A stretch of DNA of 64,000 nt from Clostridia bacterium (GTDB taxonomy: Bacteria > Bacillota > Clostridia > Christensenellales > Borkfalkiaceae), in assembly GCA_017505465.1 (NCBI GenBank), contig JAFVPE010000033.1, forward strand, positions 1 to 64,000, written 5' to 3'. Under the pieces are notes generated by a model. It saw only the letters and a list, made by a program, of their open reading frames with translations. It was not told the origin of the DNA and made no database searches. The position numbers and the translations under genes were made by a program. Positions 24,622 through 31,967 of this stretch are shown here, one piece after another; the first letter of the stretch is position 1; every line of letters begins with the position of its first letter.

Positions 24622-26721
24622 TTAGTCAAGCTTTTCCAAGAGCTTCAAATCGATACCCTTTTCGCCGATTTTGATGATTTCTACCTTCACCTTGTCGCCG
24701 ATGTTGAGCACGTCTTCCACTTGGTTTACTCTCTGTTCGGAGAGCTTGGAAATGTGGATCATACCGTCTTTACCGGGAGCAAATTCTACGAATGCGCCTA
24801 CCTTGGAAAGGATACGAACAACTACGCCAACGAACATATCGCCGATTTCGGGATCGTGCGCAATCGATTCCACGATTGCTTGCGCGCGTCTTGCGTTTGC
24901 AACGTCGCCGTAGCAAGCGATGCATACCGTACCGTCTTCTTCGATGTCGATCTTCGTGCCCGTTTGTTCGATAATCTTGTTGATAACCTTACCCTGCTTA
25001 CCAACAACGTCGCCAATCTTTTCAGGGTTGATCTTGAAGGTAACGATCTTGGGAGCATATACGGAAAGCTCTTCATTCACTTCAGGGATGCATTCAAGCA
25101 TCTTGCCCAAAATGTGCTTTCTAGCTTCCTGTGCTTGCGCGATAGCGTCAAGCATAATTTGTTCGGAAATACCCTTAATCTTGATATCCATTTGGATAGC
25201 CGTAATACCCTTGTCCGTACCTGCTACCTTGAAGTCCATATCGCCAAGGAAGTCTTCAAGACCTTGAATGTCGGTCATGATAACGTACTTACCCGTTTCA
25301 GCGTCCTTAACAAGGCCCATTGCGCAACCTGCTACGGGAGCTTTGATGGGAACACCTGCATCCATAAGCGCCATCGTCGAACCGCAAACGGAAGCCATAG
25401 AGGACGAACCGTTGGAAGACATAATGTCGGATACGACACGGATCGCATAAGGGAATTCGCTAGGATCGGGAATTACGGGAACGAGTGCTCTTTCCGCAAG
25501 CGCACCGTGACCGATTTCACGACGGCCGGGGCTTCTCAAAGCCTTTGCTTCGCCCGTCGAATAGCCGGGGAAGTTGTATTGGTGCATATATCTCTTTTCT
25601 TCTTCTTCGTCAAGGCCTTCCATTCTCTGCGCTTCGCCGAGCATACCGAGCGTACAGGTCGTCAACGCCTGCGTTTGGCCACGGGTAAATACTGCCGAGC
25701 CGTGTACGCGGGGAAGAACGCCGTGTTCGCACCAAATGGGACGAACTTCGGTAAGCTTTCTGCCATCGGGACGAACGCCGTCGAAGATCTTCGCACGAAC
25801 GATCCCCTTCACGATGTAGTAGATGGAATCCTTTACTTCTCTCATTTGGTCGGGATAGATTTCAGCGAAATGTTCGATGATTTCTGCTTCCGCTTCCGCT
25901 TGACGAGCTTGTCTTTCCTGTCTATCGAAAGTATCAAGAGCTGCATAGAGCTTGTCGTAGCCGTATGCTTTTACCGCTGCGTCAAGATCTTCGGGAATGT
26001 GATAAAGTTCCATTTCCTTCTTAGGCTTGCCTACTGCAGGAACGATTTCGTCTGCAATCCAAGCGCAAACCTTCTTGATTTCTTCGTGACCGAACATGAT
26101 TGCGCCAACCATTTCCGCGTCGGTAACCTCGTTTGCGCCTGCTTCAATCATAAGGATTGCGTCGGACGTACCTGCAAGGTTCAAGTGAATGGTGCTCTTT
26201 GCGCGTTGTTCAACGTCGGGGTTGATAACGTATTCGCCGTCAACACAACCAACGACTACCGAACCCGTAGGACCTGCCCAAGGAATATCGGAAATGGAAA
26301 GCGCGATGGACGAACCAACCATTGCCAAAGGTTCGGGGGAAACGTCGGGATCAACCGAAAGAGCGGTTGCTACAACGACTACGTCGTTAAAGATTCCCTT
26401 CGGGAACAAGGGACGAATAGGACGGTCGATAAGACGGCTCGTCAAGATTGCCTTATCGGACGCTCTGCCTTCACGTTTTTTGAAGCCGCCGGGGATTTTA
26501 CCTACGGCAAACATCTTTTCTTCATAATCTACGGAAAGGGGGAAGAAATCCATACCCTCTCTTGCGCTTTCAGCCATACATACGGAAACGTGTACAGCCG
26601 TTTCACCGCAGCGTACAAGACAAGCGCCGTTTGCTTGTTCAGCATATTTGCCGATTTCTACGACGAGCTCTCTGCCTGCGTAATTGGTCTTAAATACTCT
26701 ACTGTTGTTCAAATCTGGCAT
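24622..26721 (-). CDS. pnp: Polynucleotide phosphorylase
   Basis: 699 residues. It degrades RNA 3' to 5' by phosphorolysis. Start set at MPDLNNSRVFKTNYAGRELV (26721), behind AAGGAGAAAATTACA; a longer frame upstream is leader. Two RNase PH domains flank a helical domain (first copy 10-145, second from about 310 with RPDGRKLTEVRPI). The second has the catalytic GSSSMASVCG and MDIKIKG. KH (PEKIGDVVGKQGKVINKI) and S1 (IGDMFVGVVVRILSKVGAFVEFAPGKDGMIH) domains end it. It follows rpsO, the near-universal order, but with a terminator between. Confidence 0.97.
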   Translation of the reverse strand: MPDLNNSRVFKTNYAGRELVVEIGKYAEQANGACLVRCGETAVHVSVCMAESAREGMDFFPLSVDYEEKMFAVGKIPGGFKKREGRASDKAILTSRLIDRPIRPLFPKGIFNDVVVVATALSVDPDVSPEPLAMVGSSIALSISDIPWAGPTGSVVVGCVDGEYVINPDVEQRAKSTIHLNLAGTSDAILMIEAGANEVTDAEMVGAIMFGHEEIKKVCAWIADEIVPAVGKPKKEMELYHIPEDLDAAVKAYGYDKLYAALDTFDRQERQARQAEAEAEIIEHFAEIYPDQMREVKDSIYYIVKGIVRAKIFDGVRPDGRKLTEVRPIWCEHGVLPRVHGSAVFTRGQTQALTTCTLGMLGEAQRMEGLDEEEEKRYMHQYNFPGYSTGEAKALRSPGRREIGHGALAERALVPVIPDPSEFPYAIRVVSDIMSSNGSSSMASVCGSTMALMDAGVPIKAPVAGCAMGLVKDAETGKYVIMTDIQGLEDFLGDMDFKVAGTDKGITAIQMDIKIKGISEQIMLDAIAQAQEARKHILGKMLECIPEVNEELSVYAPKIVTFKINPEKIGDVVGKQGKVINKIIEQTGTKIDIEEDGTVCIACYGDVANARRAQAIVESIAHDPEIGDMFVGVVVRILSKVGAFVEFAPGKDGMIHISKLSEQRVNQVEDVLNIGDKVKVEIIKIGEKGIDLKLLEKLD

Positions 26722-26762
26722 TGTAATTTTCTCCTTATTCTTTAATTCTTTTTTGTTCTTGT

Positions 26763-26788
26763 CCGTCAACGTCGCCCGACGTGGACGG
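26763..26788 (-). promoter_or_regulatory. Long stem-loop in the pnp leader
   Basis: Minus strand arms CCGTCCACGTCG / CGACGTTGACGG pair at 11 of 12 positions with a tiny loop, about 42 nt before the pnp start. In enterobacteria a stem in the pnp leader is cut by RNase III and lets PNPase repress itself. A similar role here is inference only. Confidence 0.5.
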
Positions 26789-26879
26789 GGCTCTCGAAAT
26801 GCGGCACAGTCAAGCTTATGCCGAGGCTTGTCCGCGTTTTTCCACACCTCTTATTTTGGCTATTTTCCCTACTATCCAC

Positions 26880-26908
26880 AAAAAAGAGCGAGTTAAAACA
26901 ACCCGCCC
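26880..26908 (-). terminator. Terminator after rpsO
   Basis: Minus strand GGGCGGGTT / AACTCGCTC (nine pairs counting two G-U) with a 5-nt loop, then TTTTTT. It separates rpsO from pnp. Confidence 0.8.
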
Positions 26909-26921
26909 TTTCGTGCTTGCA

Positions 26922-27176
26922 TTATTTTCTAAGACCCAACGCTTCGATAATTGCTCTGTATCTTTCGATATCTTTTGCTTTAAGATAGTCGAGAAGACCA
27001 CGGCGCTTACCTACCATCTTCAAAAGACCGCGACGGGAATGGTTATCCTGCTTGTGCTGTTTAAGATGTTCGTTGAGGTGGTTGATTCTTTGCGTGAGCA
27101 AAGCGATCTGTACTTCGGGCGAACCGGTGTCGCCTTCGTGGGTTGCAAATTTTGCGATGATTTCGTTCTTTTCCAT
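26922..27176 (-). CDS. rpsO: 30S ribosomal protein S15
   Basis: 84 residues, slightly short of the usual 88-89. It binds 16S rRNA at the central-domain three-way junction early in 30S assembly. Seen: [41 protein letters not shown] and [19 protein letters not shown]. The start follows AGGAGGATAAAAAA. It has its own promoter and a leader of about 80 nt with possible structure, where S15 of other Firmicutes represses its own translation. Confidence 0.97.
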   Translation of the reverse strand: MEKNEIIAKFATHEGDTGSPEVQIALLTQRINHLNEHLKQHKQDNHSRRGLLKMVGKRRGLLDYLKAKDIERYRAIIEALGLRK

Positions 27177-27265
27177 TTTTTTATCCTCCTGTTCTTTGGA
27201 AAATTATATCACGTACTGCAGAGTAGGTCGTGGAGAATCGAGCCTCCCAGACAGCCGTTATTACT

Positions 27266-27294
27266 ATTCTATCACATTCTTTTAAGAATGTAAA
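27266..27294 (-). promoter_or_regulatory. rpsO promoter
   Basis: Minus strand TTTACA (27294-27289), 17 nt ending in TGA, TAGAAT (27271-27266). The leader runs about 80 nt to the rpsO start and contains GGAG...CTCC pairing. A second TATAAT preceded by TGA lies closer, near 27205-27210. Confidence 0.65.
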
Positions 27295-27319
27295 CCAAAA
27301 AAACGCGGATTTTTGCGAT

Positions 27320-28699
27320 TTATTCGAAAAATATACGCTTTTTTTCTATAATATCGTCCACGTGCACGAGATAGGTGGGCAAATCCTTTTGCGAAGCAAA
27401 CCGAGTGATGAGCCCCTTTTCCGTAAATACACGTTTGGAAACGGCGTTTGCGCCCACGGCGAGATTGTCCGCCGTTTCTTCCATGATGTCGATATTGTAC
27501 ACGCAAGCCTTGTTCGGCTTCGTCCAACCGACGTTTTCATTGTTTCCCACTTGGTATTTTTGACGGTACATATAGTACGGCGCGTAGCCGTTTTTACTTA
27601 AAATTTCACGGGAAGATGCCACCATGTTCGAGATGAAATCATTTTCAAGGTAGTCCGTTTCCTCTTTGAGCTTCGCCCCCGATTTAAGGGAGAGACAATG
27701 CACGGTGATGTTATCCGCCCCCGTTTTTACCGCCTTTTCCACACTATCTACAAAGGTTTCGGGCGTTTCGTCCGTAAGCCCTGCGATCAAATCCACGTTA
27801 ATGATAAAGCCGTACTTTTCCGAAAGCTCGAACGCTCTGTAAATGTCCGCTTCAGTGTGCTTCCTGCCGATTTTTTGCAAGGTTTCGTCGGAAAAGCTTT
27901 GCGGATTGATACAAATTCTCGTGACGCCGTACTCTTTAAGAAGCGCAAGCTTTTCGTCCGTAAACACGTCCGGTCTGCCTGCTTCCACCGTATATTCCAC
28001 GGCGCGATTGGCGTTACGGAAGATAGGATCGATGGCTTTAAGCACCCTTTCGAGCTCCCCTTCATTCAACGCAAACGGCGTACCGCCTCCAACGTAGATA
28101 CTGCGTAAATTCCCTATGCTTTCGGGCGATGCCGCAAGCTCTTTTTCCAAACCGCTTAAATAGGCGGGTAGAAAATGTCTTGTTTTCTCAATCGGTGCGG
28201 TGATGAACGAGCAGTAGGCGCACTTGGTCGGGCAGAATGGAATGGACACGAATAGATCGGTGTTGCCGTCCCTTTTCTCGTAAATCCCCCTTTGCGTTTC
28301 AAGAATTTGCCGAACGAGCCCGATATTCTCTTCACGGACGCGCATCAAACGGAATAATTCAGCAAAATCACGCCCGTTTTCTTCTTCCATATAGGCAAGC
28401 TTCGTAGGCCGTATCCCCGTGAGCGCTCCCCAAGGCATTTCTTCGCCGTACGTATCGCTTAAAATGTGGTATAAACGGAGCTTGGCAAAACGGCGTTCAA
28501 ACCGCTTAAATTCGAGTTCGTTGCGTACCTGCCCCCTATCTTCAAAGGAAAAAACCTTGCCGTCCACCGTAAAAGCATTATGAAAAACGCCCTCTTCGTA
28601 CGTAAAGGCGTGCGAGAGGGTTTCGGGACGGCGCTTGAATAAGCGCACGACGTCCAAAAGCTCGTTTTCCAAAAATTTGCAATCAGTGGTGAAATTCAT
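27320..28699 (-). CDS. hemZ: HemZ-type radical SAM coproporphyrinogen dehydrogenase
   Basis: 459 residues. A HemN-like radical SAM enzyme with the HemZ-specific N-terminal domain (PWGALTGIRPTKLAYM near 89-104). The cluster motif is FCPTKCAYCSF, cysteines near 156, 160 and 163. Then follow SIYVGGGTPFALNEGEL, EYTVEAGRPDVF and NPQSFSDETLQKIGRKHT. The family oxidises coproporphyrinogen III without oxygen, but whether this organism makes haem cannot be told from the window. It starts 2 nt after the upstream metallo-hydrolase gene. A copy of the interspersed motif encodes DRGQVRNE near residue 55. Confidence 0.9.
   Translation of the reverse strand: MNFTTDCKFLENELLDVVRLFKRRPETLSHAFTYEEGVFHNAFTVDGKVFSFEDRGQVRNELEFKRFERRFAKLRLYHILSDTYGEEMPWGALTGIRPTKLAYMEEENGRDFAELFRLMRVREENIGLVRQILETQRGIYEKRDGNTDLFVSIPFCPTKCAYCSFITAPIEKTRHFLPAYLSGLEKELAASPESIGNLRSIYVGGGTPFALNEGELERVLKAIDPIFRNANRAVEYTVEAGRPDVFTDEKLALLKEYGVTRICINPQSFSDETLQKIGRKHTEADIYRAFELSEKYGFIINVDLIAGLTDETPETFVDSVEKAVKTGADNITVHCLSLKSGAKLKEETDYLENDFISNMVASSREILSKNGYAPYYMYRQKYQVGNNENVGWTKPNKACVYNIDIMEETADNLAVGANAVSKRVFTEKGLITRFASQKDLPTYLVHVDDIIEKKRIFFE
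28516..28535 (-). repeat. Copy H of the GGGGCAGGTAYG motif, inside hemZ
   Basis: Minus strand reads GGGGCAGGTACGCAACGAAC; the core is perfect and the 3' part partly diverged. It is read as R-G-Q-V-R-N. Confidence 0.65.
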
Positions 28700-28701
28700 A
28701 A

Positions 28702-29319
28702 TTAGTCCGCCAAAAAAGGATTGGTTTTTCGTTCGTATTCGATGGTCGTCGGATCATTATGACCGGGATAAACGGGCATATCTTCCAACTTTTTCAAGCG
28801 GTTCAAGGAAAGATACATTTGCGCAACGCTCGCCGTGGGAAAATCCGTTCTGCCGATACTACCGTTGAAGAGCGTATCCCCCGTAAAGAGATGTTTACTG
28901 CCGTCCTGCGCCGTGATGAGATAGCATGCGCCGCCTGCCGTATGCCCGGGAGTTAAGAGCATTTGCACTTTGATCCCGTTCAACGTTTTTTCCTCGTTAT
29001 CTGCGAACGTTTCGTCCACCGAATAGTGTTCACGGGGAGCGCCGAACATTGCAAAAAGGTCGGCTTCCGTACCAATAAGCTTCTTTTCCGCTGCCGAACA
29101 AAGCACCCTTGCACCGCTTTGCTGCAAGGCGGAAACACCGCCAACGTGGTCGAAATGGCAGTGCGTCAAAAGGACGTGCGTTACCGTCAAGCCGCGCTTG
29201 ATAAGCTCGCTTTCCACCCTCGGTTGGGCGGGATCAATGACGATTGCCGTCTTGTTATCTTCGGTGATTGCATAAGTATTCGCCCCGAATCCACGGGGCG
29301 AAATGGTGATAATTTGCAT
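28702..29319 (-). CDS. Metallo-beta-lactamase-fold hydrolase (glyoxalase II-like)
   Basis: 205 residues. The zinc motif LTHCHFDHVGG (H53, H55, D57, H58) is followed by PGHTAGGACYLI, LFTGDTLFNGSIGRTDFP and a C-terminal PVYPGHNDPTTIEYE. Short single-domain members like this (YcbL type) hydrolyse thioesters such as S-lactoylglutathione or related compounds; the true substrate is unknown. The start follows AAGGGAAAAGCT, and the last stem of the tandem hairpin array ends 14 nt upstream. hemZ follows directly. Confidence 0.9.
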   Translation of the reverse strand: MQIITISPRGFGANTYAITEDNKTAIVIDPAQPRVESELIKRGLTVTHVLLTHCHFDHVGGVSALQQSGARVLCSAAEKKLIGTEADLFAMFGAPREHYSVDETFADNEEKTLNGIKVQMLLTPGHTAGGACYLITAQDGSKHLFTGDTLFNGSIGRTDFPTASVAQMYLSLNRLKKLEDMPVYPGHNDPTTIEYERKTNPFLAD

Positions 29320-29805
29320 AGCTTTTCCCTTTTCGCCTTACGGCGATTACCGTTTTTTGTAGGTTGGGTATATAGTGCAACTTACGTTGCGTGTATGCCT
29401 TGCGGCATAGGGCGCAAGCAGAGCTTGCTTTTATTGGGCTTTATTGTGCAACTTCCGTTGCGTGTATGCCTTGCGGCATAGGACGCAAGCAGAGCTTGCT
29501 TTTATTGGGCTTTATTTGTGCAACTTGCGTTGCGTGTATGCCTTACGGCATAGGGCGCAAGCAGAGCTTGCTTTTATTGGGCTTTCTTGTGCAACTTGCG
29601 TTGCGTGTATGCCTTACGGCATAGGGCGCAAGCAAAGCTTGCTTTTATTGGGGCTTTCTTGTGCAACTTGCGTTGCGTGTATGCCTTGCGGCATAGGGCG
29701 CAAGCAAAGCTTGCTTTTGTTGGGGCTTTATTTGTGGCTCTGCCACACCGCCAAAGGCTCTGCCTTTGGATTCCGCGAGAAACTGAGTTTCTCGACTTCC
29801 TGCCA
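29320..29805. repeat. Five-fold tandem array of hairpin modules between rsh and the metallo-hydrolase gene
   Basis: This 486-bp gap holds no credible gene. Five units of 71-73 bp start at 29375, 29446, 29518, 29589 and 29661 and end at 29733. Each has three stems: GCAAC/GTTGC (loop TTNC), ATGCC/GGCAT (loop TTRC) and GCAAGC/GCTTGC (loop ARA), then a spacer near TTTTATTGGGGCTTTAT. Left flank: TCGCC-TTAC-GGCGA (29333-29346). Right flank: GTGGC-TCT-GCCAC (29734-29746), CCAAAGGC-TCT-GCCTTTGG (29751-29769) and CGAGAAAC-TGA-GTTTCTCG (29776-29794). Substitutions mostly fall in loops. It shares modules with the 18.6-19.0 kb block. Confidence 0.92.
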
Positions 29806-31953
29806 TTAGGACAAGGACGTAATACGGTGCACTTCGTAGATGCGTTTATCCGCTTGCATTTTCTTAATAAGCAAGTCTACTTCCGAAATATCCGTAAGGG
29901 ATATCGACGCTTCTAAAACGGCGTCGTGGTTTTTATCAATTCTGCCGTTGACCGCCGTAATCGACAGCTTCAAGTCGGATACGACAAACGAAAGCACGGA
30001 AAGCGCCGCGCCTTGATCCGCCGCACGAATGGCAATATTCGCATTGTAGCGTTGCTTCGCGCCTGCTTCCACTCGCCACGATGCAGGAAGCAAACGAAGC
30101 TTCTCTACACCCTTGATATTCGGGCAGTCCGAACGGTGGATAACCACCCCTCTGCCACGCGACGTGTACCCTACAATATTGTCCCCGGGAACGGGCGAAC
30201 AACAACCTGCAAAACGAACGAGCATACCTGCTTGTCCATTGACAAGCACACCGCCCGTATGTCTGCCGCCGCCGTCGCCGGCGTGGATTTCGAACGCCAT
30301 CGGCGTTTCCTTGCGGTAAAAGTCGATGAGCTTGAACAAAATTTGATTGACGGAAATCGAGCCGTAACCCACCGCCGCAAACATTTCCGCCTGTTCGCTG
30401 AACGAGAAACGCTCGCAAATGCGCTTGAAGCTTTCTTCCGTAAGCAAAGTCGAAAGGGTAAAGCCTTTCTTCTTCGCTTCTTCTTCCAATTTGAGCTGAC
30501 CGATACGGATATTTTCATCCTTCAATTCGTTCTTATAGAATTGACGGATTTTTGCTTTCGCGCTCGAGGATTTAATAAATTTCAACCAATCGCGAGAAGG
30601 CCCTTTCGAGTTTGGCGAAGTGATGATTTCCACTACGTCGCCAACCTCCAACGTCGTCGTCAAGGGCACGATTTTCGAATTGACTCTCGCGCCCGTACAA
30701 CGGTTGCCGACTTCCGAGTGAATGGCATACGCAAAGTCGATAGGCGTTGCTTCGGGGGGCAGGGAAATGACCTTGCCACGCGGCGTGAATACCAACAATT
30801 CGTGGCTGTAAAGCTCCGTTTTCAAAGCGTTGATGAACTCACGGGAGTCTTTGAGATCCCCTTGCCATTCCATTACTTCACGAAGCCAAGTAAGACGGTT
30901 TTCGAAGTTGGTATTCTCTTCTTCCGTCTTGCCTTCCTTATACTTCCAATGCGCCGCGATACCGAATTCCGCAATACGGTGCATTTCTTCCGTACGGATT
31001 TGAATTTCGAACGGCTGACCATATTTCGTCATAACCGTCGTGTGCAAGGATTGATATTTGTTGGGCTTCGGCGTTGCGATATAGTCCTTGATGCGCCCGG
31101 GGATCGGTTTCCATCTCTCGTGGATTCTGCCAAGCACCGTGTAGCATTGACCGATGTCCTTTACAATCACGCGGACCGCCGTCAAATCGTAGATTTGGTC
31201 AAGCGTTTTGCCCTTGTTCTTCATCTTTTTATAGATGGAGTAGAAGTGCTTTGGTCTGCCGAAAACTTCCCCTTCTACCTTGTCGTTTTGCATGAGCTCT
31301 TTGAGTTCTTCTACGATACCGTTTACAAACTCCTTGCGCTCCGATAATTTCTCACGGATATTGTACAAAAGATATTCGTATGCTTCGGGATCGAGATATT
31401 TCAAGCAAAGGTCTTCAAGCTCGCACTTGATTTGCGAAATACCAAGTCGCCCTGCAAGCGGTGCGTAAATATCAAGCGTTTCGCTTGCCATACGCTGTTG
31501 ACGTTCCTGCGAAAGGAAATTTAAGGAACGCATATTATGCAAACGATCGGCAAGTTTTATAATGATGACGCGCATATCTTTCGCCATCGCAACGAAAATT
31601 TTACGGAAATTTTCCGCATTTTCGTCCTCTTTCGATTTGAAAACGATTTTTTCAAGCTTAGTAACGCCACCGACGAGATTGAGAATTTCATCCCCGAATT
31701 CACGCTTTATATCTTCCGCTGTGGCTTCCGTATCCTCAATGACGTCATGCAAAAGCGCCGCGGCAATCGTTGCCGCGTCTAAGCCAAGCCCGATAAGGAT
31801 TTCCGCAACGGCGCAAGGGTGAATGAAATACGGCTCACCCGACGCGCGCTTTTGGTTTGCGTGCGCCGCTTCGGTATATCGGTACGCCTTAACGAGCAGT
31901 TCTCTGTCCGTCGCGGTGTACGCTTCTTGTATCATTTCCAACGTTTTTTCCAT
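29806..31953 (-). CDS. relA: Bifunctional (p)ppGpp synthetase/hydrolase (RelA/SpoT, Rsh)
   Basis: 715 residues. The HD hydrolase domain is intact (HPCAVAEIL and ALLHDVIEDT, H69-D70). The synthetase follows (GRPKHFYSIYKKMKNKG, YDLTAVRVIV, GRIKDYIATPKPNKYQSLHTTV). Next come a TGS domain (ELLVFTPRGKVISLPP), a helical/zinc-finger region with RFAGCCSPVPGDNIVGY and a C-terminal ACT domain. It makes and breaks the stringent-response alarmone. recJ lies 14 nt upstream. The stop codon borders the tandem hairpin array. Confidence 0.96.
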   Translation of the reverse strand: MEKTLEMIQEAYTATDRELLVKAYRYTEAAHANQKRASGEPYFIHPCAVAEILIGLGLDAATIAAALLHDVIEDTEATAEDIKREFGDEILNLVGGVTKLEKIVFKSKEDENAENFRKIFVAMAKDMRVIIIKLADRLHNMRSLNFLSQERQQRMASETLDIYAPLAGRLGISQIKCELEDLCLKYLDPEAYEYLLYNIREKLSERKEFVNGIVEELKELMQNDKVEGEVFGRPKHFYSIYKKMKNKGKTLDQIYDLTAVRVIVKDIGQCYTVLGRIHERWKPIPGRIKDYIATPKPNKYQSLHTTVMTKYGQPFEIQIRTEEMHRIAEFGIAAHWKYKEGKTEEENTNFENRLTWLREVMEWQGDLKDSREFINALKTELYSHELLVFTPRGKVISLPPEATPIDFAYAIHSEVGNRCTGARVNSKIVPLTTTLEVGDVVEIITSPNSKGPSRDWLKFIKSSSAKAKIRQFYKNELKDENIRIGQLKLEEEAKKKGFTLSTLLTEESFKRICERFSFSEQAEMFAAVGYGSISVNQILFKLIDFYRKETPMAFEIHAGDGGGRHTGGVLVNGQAGMLVRFAGCCSPVPGDNIVGYTSRGRGVVIHRSDCPNIKGVEKLRLLPASWRVEAGAKQRYNANIAIRAADQGAALSVLSFVVSDLKLSITAVNGRIDKNHDAVLEASISLTDISEVDLLIKKMQADKRIYEVHRITSLS

Positions 31954-31967
31954 TGTTTTGCCTTATT

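Noticed and set aside
24721..26745. 674-codon plus-strand frame opposite pnp
   Set aside because: Antisense shadow of a highly conserved gene; the product has no recognisable domains.
29375..29733. CRISPR array
   Set aside because: The 71-73 bp units are contiguous repeats without unique spacers, and no cas genes are present.
29391..29916. Overlapping reading frames with a repeated protein theme like VACMPCGIGRKQ on the plus strand
   Set aside because: They merely translate the tandem hairpin array, run against the local transcripts, and have no ribosome site.
30760..30780. Additional interspersed motif copy (GGGGCAGGG)
   Set aside because: Diverges after the first eight bases and lies in conserved rsh coding sequence.
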